From assembly GCA_029555415.1 (NCBI GenBank), contig JAKPSI010000064.1:1-64000 (forward strand): a stretch of 64,000 nucleotides of DNA, written 5' to 3'. Every line of letters begins with the position of its first letter. The first letter of the stretch is position 1. The translations under genes and the position numbers were made by a program. The DNA is from Bacteroidota bacterium. GTDB taxonomy: Bacteria > Bacteroidota > Bacteroidia > Chitinophagales > Chitinophagaceae. Of the stretch, positions 39,647 to 48,943 are shown piece after piece. The notes under the pieces were generated by a model. It was not told the origin of the DNA. It ran no database searches and saw nothing but the letters and a program-made list of their open reading frames with translations.

Positions 39647-42133
39647 ATGCGGACGACCATCATCCTTTTCAAAACCCTGCTCACCCTGTGCTGCCTGACT
39701 GTTGCCTTACCCGCACTGTCACAGTCCTTCCGCATCAGCGGCACCATCCTTGACGCCCAGAGTGAAGAACCCATCCCCTTTGCTTCCGTTCGTTTCCGAA
39801 ATACCGGCTTCGGCGGCCTCACGGATTCTGCCGGACATTTTGCTTTCACCCTGACCGACAGACCCTCCGATACCCTGGAGATCTCCTGTGTGGGTTATCA
39901 GCCTTTTTACCTGGCGATCGCCTCTGTGAAAGATCTTCAGAAAGTGAACATCCTCATGGAGCGCGGTAAATTCAATGAATCCGCGAGCGTACGTGTAAAA
40001 GTGAACAAAGGCCTGCTCGTTTGGCGCAAGATCGTTCAGCACAAAGCATCGAACGACCGCTACCGGTTCGACAATTTCTCCTACGAACTCTATAACAAAC
40101 TTGAACTCGATCTCAAGAATATCAATTTCGAAAAGCTGGGTAAATTCAAACCCCTCAAGCCTATCAGTGATCTGATCAATGATAATATCGACACCGCGGA
40201 AGGACTCCGCTATCTCCCCTCCTACCTCACTGAGGCCATGTCCGATTATTATTATCAGAAAAAACCACTCAAACGCCGTGAGATCATCAAAGCCGCCAAT
40301 ACCAATGGCGCCAAGAATGAAAGTGTGATCAAACTGCTTGGTGGCATGGACCAGGTGATCAACGTCTACAATAATTTCATTCCGGTTTTCGATAAGGAAT
40401 TCGTGAGTCCCGCCAGCGATAACGGCGACTACTACTATAATTACCATGTGGCCGATACGCAGATCGTGGGTAAGAACCGGTACTACCATCTCATCTTCAC
40501 GCCACGCCGCGCCGGCAGTAATACTTTTGAAGGCGATTGCTGGGTGCATGCAGGCAGCTTCGCCATCCGCAAAATGAACCTGCGTTTAGGAAAAGATGCC
40601 AACATCAATTTTCTCAACAACCTCAGCCTGATCCAGGAATACAATCTGCTCAACGATTCTACCTGGTTCCTGTCGAAGGATAAATTCGTGGCCGACATTT
40701 CTCCCTTCGGCAAGGACAAGCCCGGCTTCATCGGCCGGAAAACGACCACCTACCGGAATGTAGTGGTGAACGATACTTCAGTGACCAATGAACTCAGCAA
40801 GAACAAACTACTTGAAGAGATCATCACCCTGCCCGGGGCGGATGAGAAAGGAAAGCAGTACTGGGCGGAATCCCGGCATGAAGAACTGAGCAAGACAGAA
40901 AGCGCAATCATCAAAATGATCGATACCCTCACCAACGCGCCGGTCTTTCAGAAATTCACCCGCACGATGGCATTCCTCGGTACGGGTTACAAGGACATCG
41001 GCAATTTCCAGATCGGGCCCTGGTTCAACTGGATCAGTACGAATGGCTGGGAAGGATTAAGACTGCGCTTCGACCTGGGCACCAACAAGAAGTTCGACAA
41101 GAAATGGTGGTGGCATACTTATCTCGCTTATGGCTTCGGTGATAAAAAACTGAAAGGAAAAGCGGAACTCTTTTATCTGCCCAAGAAACATCCGCGCTTT
41201 TATCTCTACGGATCCTATACGAACGATCTGGATCACGGACAGAACTATTACGGTGAAGTCTCTTCCGATAATTTCTTCGCGCTCGCGGTGCGCAAACCCA
41301 ACCTGCCTTCCAAATTCATGAAGGTGGATGAAAAACGATTCGAGTTCTTCCAGGAAACCCGCAATGGTTTCTCCACCCTGCTGGCCACTACGCACAAGAC
41401 CTATAACCCGCTGCGGGGCTTGCTTCCGGCCGATTCCTTCCCGGTCAATAACGGAGGAACCAAACTCGCCAACTTCGAAGTCTCGCTGCGTCTGCGTTTC
41501 GCCTATCTCGAAAAATTCCTGGAGAATAATTTCTTCCGTACCAGTCTGGGCAGTCCCTACCCCATCGGTGAACTGTACATCTCCCATGGTTTCGCGGGCA
41601 TCTTCAACAGCAGTTATAAATACACCAAGCTCACCGCCAGCATCTCTGATTATATCAAGATCCCGCCTTACGGCAGCATCTCCTATTATATTTACGGAGG
41701 CAAGACATTCGGCACGTTGCCGTACATGTTGCTGGACATCGCGCCGGGTAACCGTTTGTATTACTACAACAAGTACGCGTTCAATCTCATGAACCGCTGG
41801 GAATATGTGCATGATCGTTATGCCGGTGTCAACATCGAACATATCATCGGCAATGGCATCTTCCGTCTCTTCCCCAAACTACGCTGGCGCCAGTTCTGGA
41901 CCGCTAAATCATTATGGGGCAGCCTGAGTCCCGCCAACCAGGCCCTCAATCTCAAAACCACTTCCGGATTCCAGACCCTCAATGGCAAAACCTACCTGGA
42001 GCTGGGCACTGGTGTTGATAATATCTTCAAGGTCTTCCGCCTCGACTTCGTATGGCGCGTGCTTCCTGACAAAGTCCCCAGCAGTGCCGACAAAAATTTC
42101 GGTGTATTCGGATCGTTCAGGTTGAATTTCTAA
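39647..42133 (+). CDS. outer-membrane protein with carboxypeptidase-regulatory-like domain and DUF5686 region
   Basis: The 828-residue protein has a signal peptide (to about residue 26, PALSQ). A carboxypeptidase-regulatory-like beta-sandwich (about 27-110: ISGTILDAQSEEPIPFASV, then SAGHFAFTLTDRPSDTLEIS) follows. A long DUF5686-type region contains YELYNKLELDLKNIN, SEAMSDYYYQKKPLKR-like sequence, YHVADTQIVGKNRYYHLIF and WVHAGSFAIRKMNL. The end reads NFGVFGSFRLNF with a terminal Phe, as in outer-membrane beta-barrels. Members are common near TonB-dependent systems in Bacteroidota, but no SusC/D pair is nearby. The function is unknown. Confidence 0.85.
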   Translation: MRTTIILFKTLLTLCCLTVALPALSQSFRISGTILDAQSEEPIPFASVRFRNTGFGGLTDSAGHFAFTLTDRPSDTLEISCVGYQPFYLAIASVKDLQKVNILMERGKFNESASVRVKVNKGLLVWRKIVQHKASNDRYRFDNFSYELYNKLELDLKNINFEKLGKFKPLKPISDLINDNIDTAEGLRYLPSYLTEAMSDYYYQKKPLKRREIIKAANTNGAKNESVIKLLGGMDQVINVYNNFIPVFDKEFVSPASDNGDYYYNYHVADTQIVGKNRYYHLIFTPRRAGSNTFEGDCWVHAGSFAIRKMNLRLGKDANINFLNNLSLIQEYNLLNDSTWFLSKDKFVADISPFGKDKPGFIGRKTTTYRNVVVNDTSVTNELSKNKLLEEIITLPGADEKGKQYWAESRHEELSKTESAIIKMIDTLTNAPVFQKFTRTMAFLGTGYKDIGNFQIGPWFNWISTNGWEGLRLRFDLGTNKKFDKKWWWHTYLAYGFGDKKLKGKAELFYLPKKHPRFYLYGSYTNDLDHGQNYYGEVSSDNFFALAVRKPNLPSKFMKVDEKRFEFFQETRNGFSTLLATTHKTYNPLRGLLPADSFPVNNGGTKLANFEVSLRLRFAYLEKFLENNFFRTSLGSPYPIGELYISHGFAGIFNSSYKYTKLTASISDYIKIPPYGSISYYIYGGKTFGTLPYMLLDIAPGNRLYYYNKYAFNLMNRWEYVHDRYAGVNIEHIIGNGIFRLFPKLRWRQFWTAKSLWGSLSPANQALNLKTTSGFQTLNGKTYLELGTGVDNIFKVFRLDFVWRVLPDKVPSSADKNFGVFGSFRLNF

Positions 42134-42196
42134 CGCAAACTGAATCCGGCTATTTCTGTAACTTGTAGTACTGCCTCTTCCCGGCATACCTTAACT

Positions 42197-43519
42197 ATGA
42201 GATCCTCTGAATATTTGCTTGTTTGTATCTGCATGCTGTTGTCCATGTCCAGTATGGCGCAACCACAGAACGGTGCATTCATCCCTGATCTTCAAAAAGG
42301 ATGCAAGGTCTGGGTACCGGGTTATGCTCCGGGCGACAGTCTGACGATCCGCTGGACGGGTCCCTGCAAAGCAGAGATGGCGGACGGTTCCGGTACACTC
42401 ACATTTTATATCAAAAGCCAGCAGGTAGCGGTCTATACCGGTTCCGTACATAAAGGCGAACCGAACGGGATCGGTAAATACGTTTACCCCAACGGCGTGA
42501 TCCAGGAAGGGAATTTCGTGAATGGTGTGATGAACGGAAAGGGCAAAGTGATCATCAGTCCAACACAAAAGCTGGAAGGCAATTTCAAAAATGGAGAGAT
42601 CCTAGATCTGGATCCTGCATTGCTTGCTCATCTGGAAACGAATGTGATCTCCCATGATGACAGTATAGACCTGTATGCCAATGATGGTCCATCAAAGGAT
42701 CTGTTGTACGATATTCTGGTCCCTGCAAAAAAAGCGCAGGCAGTCATTGTATTGTTACCGGGAACATGGGACAGGCTGGAATATGTACTCAGCAGCAACA
42801 AGGAGTTATGCAGACTGGCTTTTCAGAATCAGATCGCGGTCATTGTACCATCGGTCAATCAGCGACTGACCATGGAGAAAAATGTGCTGGATTTTCTGAA
42901 TGCTGTTTTCGAACATGCGATCACGAAATATCAGCTGCCGAAAAACAAATTCATCCTCGGCGGATTCTCCATGGGCGGGTTGTTCAGCACCCGTTACACG
43001 GAATTTGCGTATGAGGACCCATCAAAGGTCACGGTCGTACCGGTTGCAGCTTACAGCGTGGATGGCCCCACCGATCTGGAAAATATGTACCGGATGGAAG
43101 AAAGGGCCTATAACCGCAAGCCCGGTCCCGGTGAACCGCAGTACGCTATGAACGAATTCAAATCCTATATGGGCGGCGCTCCTGATGAATACAGGAAGAA
43201 CTATGAATTGTATTCTACTTTTTCAAAAGCAAGAGCGGATGGCGGCAATGCGCAATTCCTGAAAAATGTTCCCTACCGTGTTTACAATGATGTGGATGTG
43301 ACCTGGTGGCTGAAGAATCGTGACGCTGACCTGTACGACATGAACGCACTCGATCAATCCGCCATGATCAATTTCCTTCAACATGCTGGCAATAAGGACG
43401 CTGAATTCATCAACGCTTTCGGTAAGGGCTACCGCATTGAAGGCAACCGCCACCCCCATTCCTGGTCGATCGTGGATGCAAAGGATTGTATCAACTGGGT
43501 GCTGAAATGGATCAAATAA
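42197..43519 (+). CDS. secreted MORN-repeat plus alpha/beta-hydrolase fusion
   Basis: The 440-residue protein has a signal peptide (to about residue 21, SSMAQ). Several MORN-like repeats follow in residues about 60-135, such as YTGSVHKGEPNGIGKYVYPN and EGNFVNGVMNGKGKVI. The C-terminal hydrolase domain from about residue 165 carries the nucleophile elbow GGFSMGG with Ser258 and a possible catalytic His in GNRHPHSW near residue 420. It resembles PHB-depolymerase/esterase-like enzymes. MORN repeats usually bind membranes or act as spacers, so it may work at the outer membrane. The substrate is unknown. Confidence 0.82.
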   Translation: MRSSEYLLVCICMLLSMSSMAQPQNGAFIPDLQKGCKVWVPGYAPGDSLTIRWTGPCKAEMADGSGTLTFYIKSQQVAVYTGSVHKGEPNGIGKYVYPNGVIQEGNFVNGVMNGKGKVIISPTQKLEGNFKNGEILDLDPALLAHLETNVISHDDSIDLYANDGPSKDLLYDILVPAKKAQAVIVLLPGTWDRLEYVLSSNKELCRLAFQNQIAVIVPSVNQRLTMEKNVLDFLNAVFEHAITKYQLPKNKFILGGFSMGGLFSTRYTEFAYEDPSKVTVVPVAAYSVDGPTDLENMYRMEERAYNRKPGPGEPQYAMNEFKSYMGGAPDEYRKNYELYSTFSKARADGGNAQFLKNVPYRVYNDVDVTWWLKNRDADLYDMNALDQSAMINFLQHAGNKDAEFINAFGKGYRIEGNRHPHSWSIVDAKDCINWVLKWIK

Positions 43520-43550
43520 AATTGTTTCATGATCTGGAAATCTGATCAAC

Positions 43551-43991
43551 TTGAAATACACAATTCTGATATTATTCTTTGCCCTTGGCTCATGTATCAG
43601 TAAAAGTCCAAATACTGGTCAAACTGATCGTCCGAATAAATTAATTTCAGTACCTGACACATTATTAAATATCTCCAGTGGTTCAATGAGCCCATATCAT
43701 ACAATAACTATAAATAACATACCATTCAAACTAGTAACAGGAAACAATGCTGATACGATATTTCTTTCAACAGATGATCCCCGGTTTACAATACCAGAGG
43801 GATTCAGGGCTGGACAGACATGGAAAGAAATTGATCCCAAAACAAGAACAAAGATCCTCATCGAGTCCGGATGGGGCTATTATATTCCATTGAAATCCGG
43901 ATGGAATCTGTTCTTCAGCGAAAGCAACCTATCAGGGTCAAAAACCCCTGCCGATAGTTCCAAAATCAAGAGCATTTTCAAAAGGAATTGA
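43551..43991 (+). CDS. small lipoprotein, unknown
   Basis: The 146-residue protein has a lipoprotein signal (KYTILILFFALGSC, lipobox LGSC at about residue 15), followed by a beta-rich domain (ITINNIPFKLVTGNNADTIF, TKILIESGWGYYIPLKSG). The only fitting start is TTG at 43551. It is AT-rich compared with its neighbours. No family is recognised. Confidence 0.65.
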   Translation: MKYTILILFFALGSCISKSPNTGQTDRPNKLISVPDTLLNISSGSMSPYHTITINNIPFKLVTGNNADTIFLSTDDPRFTIPEGFRAGQTWKEIDPKTRTKILIESGWGYYIPLKSGWNLFFSESNLSGSKTPADSSKIKSIFKRN

Positions 43992-44106
43992 AAGCATCCG
44001 ATTTCCCCGCATTTCGTAAATTCAAAGAAAAAAACGATTGCGTCTCTGGCCAGTAAAGAGACTTCAACCTATCGGAGTCTTCATAACCCGCAACCCGCAA
44101 CCAACC

Positions 44107-44160
44107 CAAAACCCCCGTCCGACTGGCGTCAGCCGGGCGGGCAAAACTCAAAACCCAAAA
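44107..44160. repeat. REP-like element with palindromic core, copy 2
   Basis: The segment 44107-44143 is identical over 37 bp to the copy at 27914-27950, and is followed by CAAAACCCAAAACC-type sequence. It ends four bases before the glpK ATG. Both copies lie in the same orientation directly in front of a start codon. Confidence 0.65.
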
Positions 44161-44164
44161 CCGC

Positions 44165-45658
44165 ATGTCTCTTTACATATTAGCGCTCGACCAGGGCACC
44201 ACTTCAAGCCGAAGCATGGTCTTCGACAAACAAGGCAATATCATCAGCGTAGCCCAGAAAGAATTCACGCAGATCTTTCCGCAACCCGGATGGGTGGAGC
44301 ATGATGCCGATGAGATCTGGAGTACGCAATACGGCACCATGGCCGAAGCACTGGCCCAGGCCAATATCACCATGAAACAGGTGGCGGGTATCGGGATCAC
44401 GAATCAAAGGGAAACTACCGTGGTATGGGACCGCAAGACCGGCAAGCCGGTTTATAATGCCATTGTATGGCAGGACAGGCGCACGGCGGGTTATTGCGAT
44501 CAATTGAAAGCGGCCGGCAAAGCGGAATTGTTGCAGCAAAAAACTGGACTCATTCTCGATGCTTATTTCTCCGCCACCAAACTGAAATGGATCCTGGATG
44601 AAGTGCCTGGTGTACGTGAACGTGCGGAAAAAGGAGAACTCGCATTCGGAACGATCGACAGCTGGCTGACCTGGAAACTGACCGGAGGTGAAACGCATGT
44701 TACCGATGTGTCAAATGCATCCCGTACCTTATTACTGAATATACATACGGGTCAATGGGATCCTGAACTGCTGGACCTCTTTACGATCCCCGCTTCCCTT
44801 TTGCCTGAAGTGAAACCATCGAGCTATATCTACGGCACCACCGGAAATGTAGTTCCCGATTCACGTATACCCATCGCCGGTATCGCGGGTGATCAGCAGG
44901 CGGCATTGTTCGGACAGCAATGCACGCAACCCGGCATGGTGAAGAATACGTATGGCACCGGCTGCTTCATGCTGATGAACACCGGTACCCAGGCGATCAT
45001 CTCGAAAAACAATCTGCTCACCACCATCGCCTGGAAGATCGGCGATACCACGGAATACGCATTGGAAGGATCCGTCTTCATCGCCGGTGCCGTGGTACAA
45101 TGGCTGCGCGATGAACTTAAGATCATCCGTCAGTCGGCCGAAGTGGAAGCGCTGGCCGCACAGGTTCCTGATAATGGCGGTGTGTACCTCGTGCCCGCTT
45201 TTGCCGGACTCGGTGCCCCGCACTGGAATCCATACGCACGCGGTACCATCTTTGGATTGACACGTGGCAGTAACAATGCACATATCGCGAAAGCGGCACT
45301 GGAAAGCATCGCCTACCAGACCTATGACGTACTCAAAGCCATGGAAGCGGATTCCGGCATCGAGATCAAAGAACTCAGGGTCGATGGCGGTGCTACGGTG
45401 AACAACGGACTCATGCAGTTCCAGAGTGATATCCTGCAATGCAAAGTGGTACGTCCGAAAATAACGGAGACCACAGCGCTCGGTGCGGCCTATCTCGCCG
45501 GACTCGCTGTGGGTTACTGGAAGAATATCTCCGAGATCCAGGAACAATGGCAGGCCGATCAAACATTCGCGCCGGTGATGAATGCAGAAGCAAAGGCACA
45601 ACTCGTGAAAGGATGGGCCCGCGCCATTAAGGCCAGCATTGAATGGGCGGCCGGATAA
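44165..45658 (+). CDS. glpK: glycerol kinase
   Basis: The 497-residue FGGY-family kinase phosphorylates glycerol to glycerol-3-phosphate with ATP. Motifs include the phosphate loop [13 protein letters not shown] at residues about 8-20, [20 protein letters not shown], the [15 protein letters not shown] block, and [39 protein letters not shown] closes the ATP site. Length is exactly standard. It opens a tight operon with glpD (3 bp gap), glpF and a RidA-type gene. Confidence 0.97.
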   Translation: MSLYILALDQGTTSSRSMVFDKQGNIISVAQKEFTQIFPQPGWVEHDADEIWSTQYGTMAEALAQANITMKQVAGIGITNQRETTVVWDRKTGKPVYNAIVWQDRRTAGYCDQLKAAGKAELLQQKTGLILDAYFSATKLKWILDEVPGVRERAEKGELAFGTIDSWLTWKLTGGETHVTDVSNASRTLLLNIHTGQWDPELLDLFTIPASLLPEVKPSSYIYGTTGNVVPDSRIPIAGIAGDQQAALFGQQCTQPGMVKNTYGTGCFMLMNTGTQAIISKNNLLTTIAWKIGDTTEYALEGSVFIAGAVVQWLRDELKIIRQSAEVEALAAQVPDNGGVYLVPAFAGLGAPHWNPYARGTIFGLTRGSNNAHIAKAALESIAYQTYDVLKAMEADSGIEIKELRVDGGATVNNGLMQFQSDILQCKVVRPKITETTALGAAYLAGLAVGYWKNISEIQEQWQADQTFAPVMNAEAKAQLVKGWARAIKASIEWAAG

Positions 45659-45661
45659 TCC

Positions 45662-47134
45662 ATGAACCGAACCTCACAGATAAAAGAACTGGAAGCGGAC
45701 CGGGAATGGGACTGCTGCATCATCGGTGGTGGCGCCACCGGTCTGGGTATCGCTGTGGATGCGGCTTCGCGCGGATTGAAAACGATCCTCTTCGAGCGCA
45801 GTGATCTCGCGAAAGGCACTTCATCCCGTTCCACCAAACTCGTACATGGCGGTGTGCGTTATCTGCAACAGGGCAATATCAAACTCGTGCTCGAAGCATT
45901 GAAGGAAAGAGGCTTGCTCCTGCGCAATGCACCGCATCTCGTGCACAATCAGCAATTCGTCATCCCCAATTACAGCTGGTGGGACCAGCCCTTCTACGGC
46001 ATCGGTCTCAAAATATACGACCGCATGGCCGGCAAACTCGGTCTCGGTCCATCCATTTTCCTTTCCATCGAAGAAACGCTGGAACGACTGCCCAATCTGG
46101 ATCCGGAAGGATTGACTGGTGGTGTATTGTACCACGACGGGCAATTCGATGACGCGCGACTGGCCATCAACCTGGCACAAACTGCCGTTGCGCAAGGAGC
46201 AGTTGTGCTGAATTATTTTCAGGTGGAAGGATTACTGAAACAAAATGATAAAGTCATTGGTGTTACTGTGAAGGATTCCGAGAACGGTAACAATTATATT
46301 ATCAGAGCAAAACAGGTCATCAACGCTACGGGTGTTTTCACGGACAGTATCCTGCAAATGGATGAACCCGGCAGCGCTTCGCTGATCAGTCCGAGCCAGG
46401 GTGTTCACCTGGTGGTCGATAAAGATTATCTCCCCGGCACCTGCGCCATCATGATCCCGCGTACGGATGATGGGCGGGTATTGTTCGCGGTACCCTGGCA
46501 TGATAAACTGGTATTGGGCACCACGGATACACCGGTCAACAAAACGGATGAAGAACCTGTTGCGCAGGAATCCGAAATTGATTTCATCTTACAACATATC
46601 GCGCGTTACCTGCAAAAAGATCCGCTGCGGAAAGATGTACGCAGTGTGTTCACGGGATTGCGCCCGCTCGTGAAAGGAAAAACGGGGAGGACCGCTTCCT
46701 TGTCGCGCGACCATCATCTCAGCAAAAGCGCATCCGGACTCATCACCATCACCGGTGGGAAGTGGACCACGTACCGGAAGATGGCGCAGGACACTGTGAA
46801 CCTGATGCTGCAAGATGATCCGCGTCCCTGTATCACGGAAACACTGGCGATCGCGGGACAGGACAACCCGCTCATCCCCGCTTCCCTCGCGGGTTTGACG
46901 GATACGGAGCTTGAGCCGCTGATCAGACAAGCCGTACAGGAAGAAGCCTGTATGACCGTGGAAGATATGCTGGCCCGCAGAAGCAGGCAGCTATTCCTCG
47001 ATGCCCGGATCGCGATGGAAATGGCGCCGCGTATCGCGGAAATGATGGCTAAAGAAAGGGGGAAGGACGAGGTTTGGAAAACGGAACAAATCAATATCTT
47101 TAGAAACATGGCGGGTCAGTACCTGCCAGTTTAA
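45662..47134 (+). CDS. glpD: aerobic glycerol-3-phosphate dehydrogenase
   Basis: The 490-residue flavoenzyme oxidises glycerol-3-phosphate to dihydroxyacetone phosphate and feeds electrons to quinones at the inner membrane. The FAD-binding Rossmann motif CCIIGGGATGLGIAVDAAS lies at about residues 19-37, followed by TSSRSTKLVHGGVRYL. Other markers are ATGVFTDSIL, VLGTTDTPVNKTDEEP and TGLRPLVKG. A helical C-terminal domain from about residue 400 completes it. It begins 3 bp after glpK, so the two are translated together. Confidence 0.96.
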   Translation: MNRTSQIKELEADREWDCCIIGGGATGLGIAVDAASRGLKTILFERSDLAKGTSSRSTKLVHGGVRYLQQGNIKLVLEALKERGLLLRNAPHLVHNQQFVIPNYSWWDQPFYGIGLKIYDRMAGKLGLGPSIFLSIEETLERLPNLDPEGLTGGVLYHDGQFDDARLAINLAQTAVAQGAVVLNYFQVEGLLKQNDKVIGVTVKDSENGNNYIIRAKQVINATGVFTDSILQMDEPGSASLISPSQGVHLVVDKDYLPGTCAIMIPRTDDGRVLFAVPWHDKLVLGTTDTPVNKTDEEPVAQESEIDFILQHIARYLQKDPLRKDVRSVFTGLRPLVKGKTGRTASLSRDHHLSKSASGLITITGGKWTTYRKMAQDTVNLMLQDDPRPCITETLAIAGQDNPLIPASLAGLTDTELEPLIRQAVQEEACMTVEDMLARRSRQLFLDARIAMEMAPRIAEMMAKERGKDEVWKTEQINIFRNMAGQYLPV

Positions 47135-47160
47135 TTCAAACATCAACCAAAACGTTTGCT

Positions 47161-47868
47161 ATGTCACCTTTACTCGCTGAATTCACCGGCACCGCTATGC
47201 TCATCATTTTAGGTGATGGCGTTGTAGCCAATGTCGTTCTCAACAAAACAAAAGGAAATAATGCAGGTTGGATCGTCATCACCTTTGGATGGGCGATGGC
47301 CGTATTCACTGGTGTCTACGCGGCCACACATTTGGGCAGTGCCGGTCACCTGAATCCTGCAGTTACAATTGCACTGGCAGTTTTCGGTGATTTTGACAAG
47401 AGCCTGATCGGACCTTATATCGGCGGACAATTCGCCGGTGCGTTTGCAGGTGCGGTCGTCGTTTGGCTGAATTACAAGAATCATTTTGACGAAACCAAAG
47501 ATGCGGACGCGCAACTGGCCGTTTTCAGCAGTGGCCCTGCCATCCGGAATATCCCTTTCAATTTCATCACCGAGTTCATCGCATCATTCGTGCTGATCTT
47601 CGGTGTACTCGTGATGCCCAAAGCTGATGTGAACCTCGGCACCCTGAATGCCTTACCGGTCGCTTTACTGGTGCTCGGCATCGGTCTCTCACTGGGAGGC
47701 GCCACCGGCTATGCCATCAATCCAGCGCGTGACCTGGGTCCCCGCATCGCGCATTTTATTTTACCGATCCCGAATAAAAGGGACAGCGACTGGGGCTATG
47801 CACTGGTGCCTGTACTCGGGCCTATAGCCGGCGGACTGCTCGCGGCATTCGTTTACACACTCATTTAA
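47161..47868 (+). CDS. glpF: glycerol uptake facilitator (aquaglyceroporin)
   Basis: The 235-residue MIP-family channel has six helices and the two pore motifs, LNPAVTIALA near residue 65 and INPARDLGPRI near residue 185. The Asp after the second NPAR is the residue that marks glycerol-type channels. It lets glycerol cross the inner membrane for GlpK. It lies 26 bp after glpD. Confidence 0.95.
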   Translation: MSPLLAEFTGTAMLIILGDGVVANVVLNKTKGNNAGWIVITFGWAMAVFTGVYAATHLGSAGHLNPAVTIALAVFGDFDKSLIGPYIGGQFAGAFAGAVVVWLNYKNHFDETKDADAQLAVFSSGPAIRNIPFNFITEFIASFVLIFGVLVMPKADVNLGTLNALPVALLVLGIGLSLGGATGYAINPARDLGPRIAHFILPIPNKRDSDWGYALVPVLGPIAGGLLAAFVYTLI

Positions 47869-47877
47869 ACAATTGTT

Positions 47878-48342
47878 ATGTCAACACCACTTGATAACCT
47901 CGCGAAACTCGGACTGAGTCTTCCGCAAACTTCATCACCCATCGCAAATTATGTGAACGCGGTACGCACCGGCAACCTGATCTATTTGTCCGGGAAAGGG
48001 CCCTTACTTCCTGACAATACATACATCACCGGCAAAGTCGGTGCGGAAGTGAGTATTGAACAGGGCTATGAAGCGGCAAGACTTTGCGGCTTACATCACC
48101 TGGCCGTGCTGCAGTCAGAGTTGGGCGATCTGGGAAAGGTCAAACGTATCGTCAAAGTATTGGGATTGGTCAATTGCATTGACACCTTTACCAAACAACC
48201 GGCGGTAATGAATGGTTACAGTGATCTCATGGCAGGCGTTTTCGGAGAAAAAGGTAAACACGCCAGAAGCGCCATGGGTACCAATTCCCTGCCGGGCGGT
48301 ATTCCGGTTGAAGTGGAAGTGATCGTGGAAGTGGAAGATTAA
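47878..48342 (+). CDS. RidA-family (YjgF-type) protein
   Basis: The 154-residue protein belongs to the RidA superfamily: YVNAVRTGNLIYLSGKGPLL, then ARLCGLHHLAVLQSELGDL and the C-terminal GGIPVEVEVIVEVED. The catalytic Arg of true RidA lies in the ARSAMGTNSLPGG stretch, at the usual RxA position, so imine deaminase activity is possible. Members of this longer subgroup are not all RidA enzymes. It follows glpF by 9 bp and ends with a terminator, so it is in the glp operon although no direct role in glycerol use is known. Confidence 0.88.
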   Translation: MSTPLDNLAKLGLSLPQTSSPIANYVNAVRTGNLIYLSGKGPLLPDNTYITGKVGAEVSIEQGYEAARLCGLHHLAVLQSELGDLGKVKRIVKVLGLVNCIDTFTKQPAVMNGYSDLMAGVFGEKGKHARSAMGTNSLPGGIPVEVEVIVEVED

Positions 48343-48362
48343 TAAACAGAATCAAATACATC

Positions 48363-48392
48363 AAAAGGACTCTTTGCCGTGAGTCCTTTTTT
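48363..48392. terminator. rho-independent terminator of the glp operon
   Basis: AAAAGGACTC (48363-48372) pairs with GAGTCCTTTT (48381-48390), 10 bp with an 8-nt loop and a T-run. It lies 20 bp after the RidA-type stop and also faces the convergent gene at 48401. Confidence 0.85.
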
Positions 48393-48400
48393 ATTGTTGG

Positions 48401-48895
48401 TCATTTTAAATTGACACCGGCTGCAACAAGCGTCATCACAATGGTGAGTGCCAGGCCAAATCCGAGCCAGGATGACCAGATCCTTCTCTTACGTTTTTCG
48501 TCCTGATATAAATAAGCGATCAGCACACCGAATAAATTCAGGAAGAAGCCCAGTGCGAAACCACCCGCCTCGAGCTTTTTACTGCCCCCGGTATGGTGCA
48601 TGTACTTTTCAAGTCTCCCCCATTCCATGAAACCATCCTTACTGATACTATTCCTGAGTTTATGCCGCACTGATGTGAAGGCCAGCTTTTCAATAAGACT
48701 CATTTTTTTACCCCTGATGTTTTCCAGCTGAACCGCACGCATAACTGAAAGGTCCAGCAGCGAAACCTGCTCACCATTTTTTCCGATGACCAGGTACAGA
48801 TCCGATGCCCGGGTACGACCGGGACGTGCAACAACGCTGCCTGAACTGCTGTTCAGCATGAAGATGCCCATTAAAATAAAAAGGACCTTTTCCAT
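48401..48895 (-). CDS. membrane protein, unknown
   Basis: The 164-residue protein has an N-terminal signal-like helix (KVLFILMGIFMLNSSSG), a soluble middle part (DLYLVIGKNGEQVSLLDLSV) and two C-terminal helices (GGFALGFFLNLFGVLIAYLY and LGFGLALTIVMTLVAAGV) separated by a basic loop (KRKRRIW). No family is recognised. It is divergent from nothing close and converges on the glp operon. Confidence 0.7.
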   Translation of the reverse strand: MEKVLFILMGIFMLNSSSGSVVARPGRTRASDLYLVIGKNGEQVSLLDLSVMRAVQLENIRGKKMSLIEKLAFTSVRHKLRNSISKDGFMEWGRLEKYMHHTGGSKKLEAGGFALGFFLNLFGVLIAYLYQDEKRKRRIWSSWLGFGLALTIVMTLVAAGVNLK

Positions 48896-48943
48896 ATGCA
48901 GGCGGTTTGATGATACTATATGCGAACAAAGATCAGCCAGACA

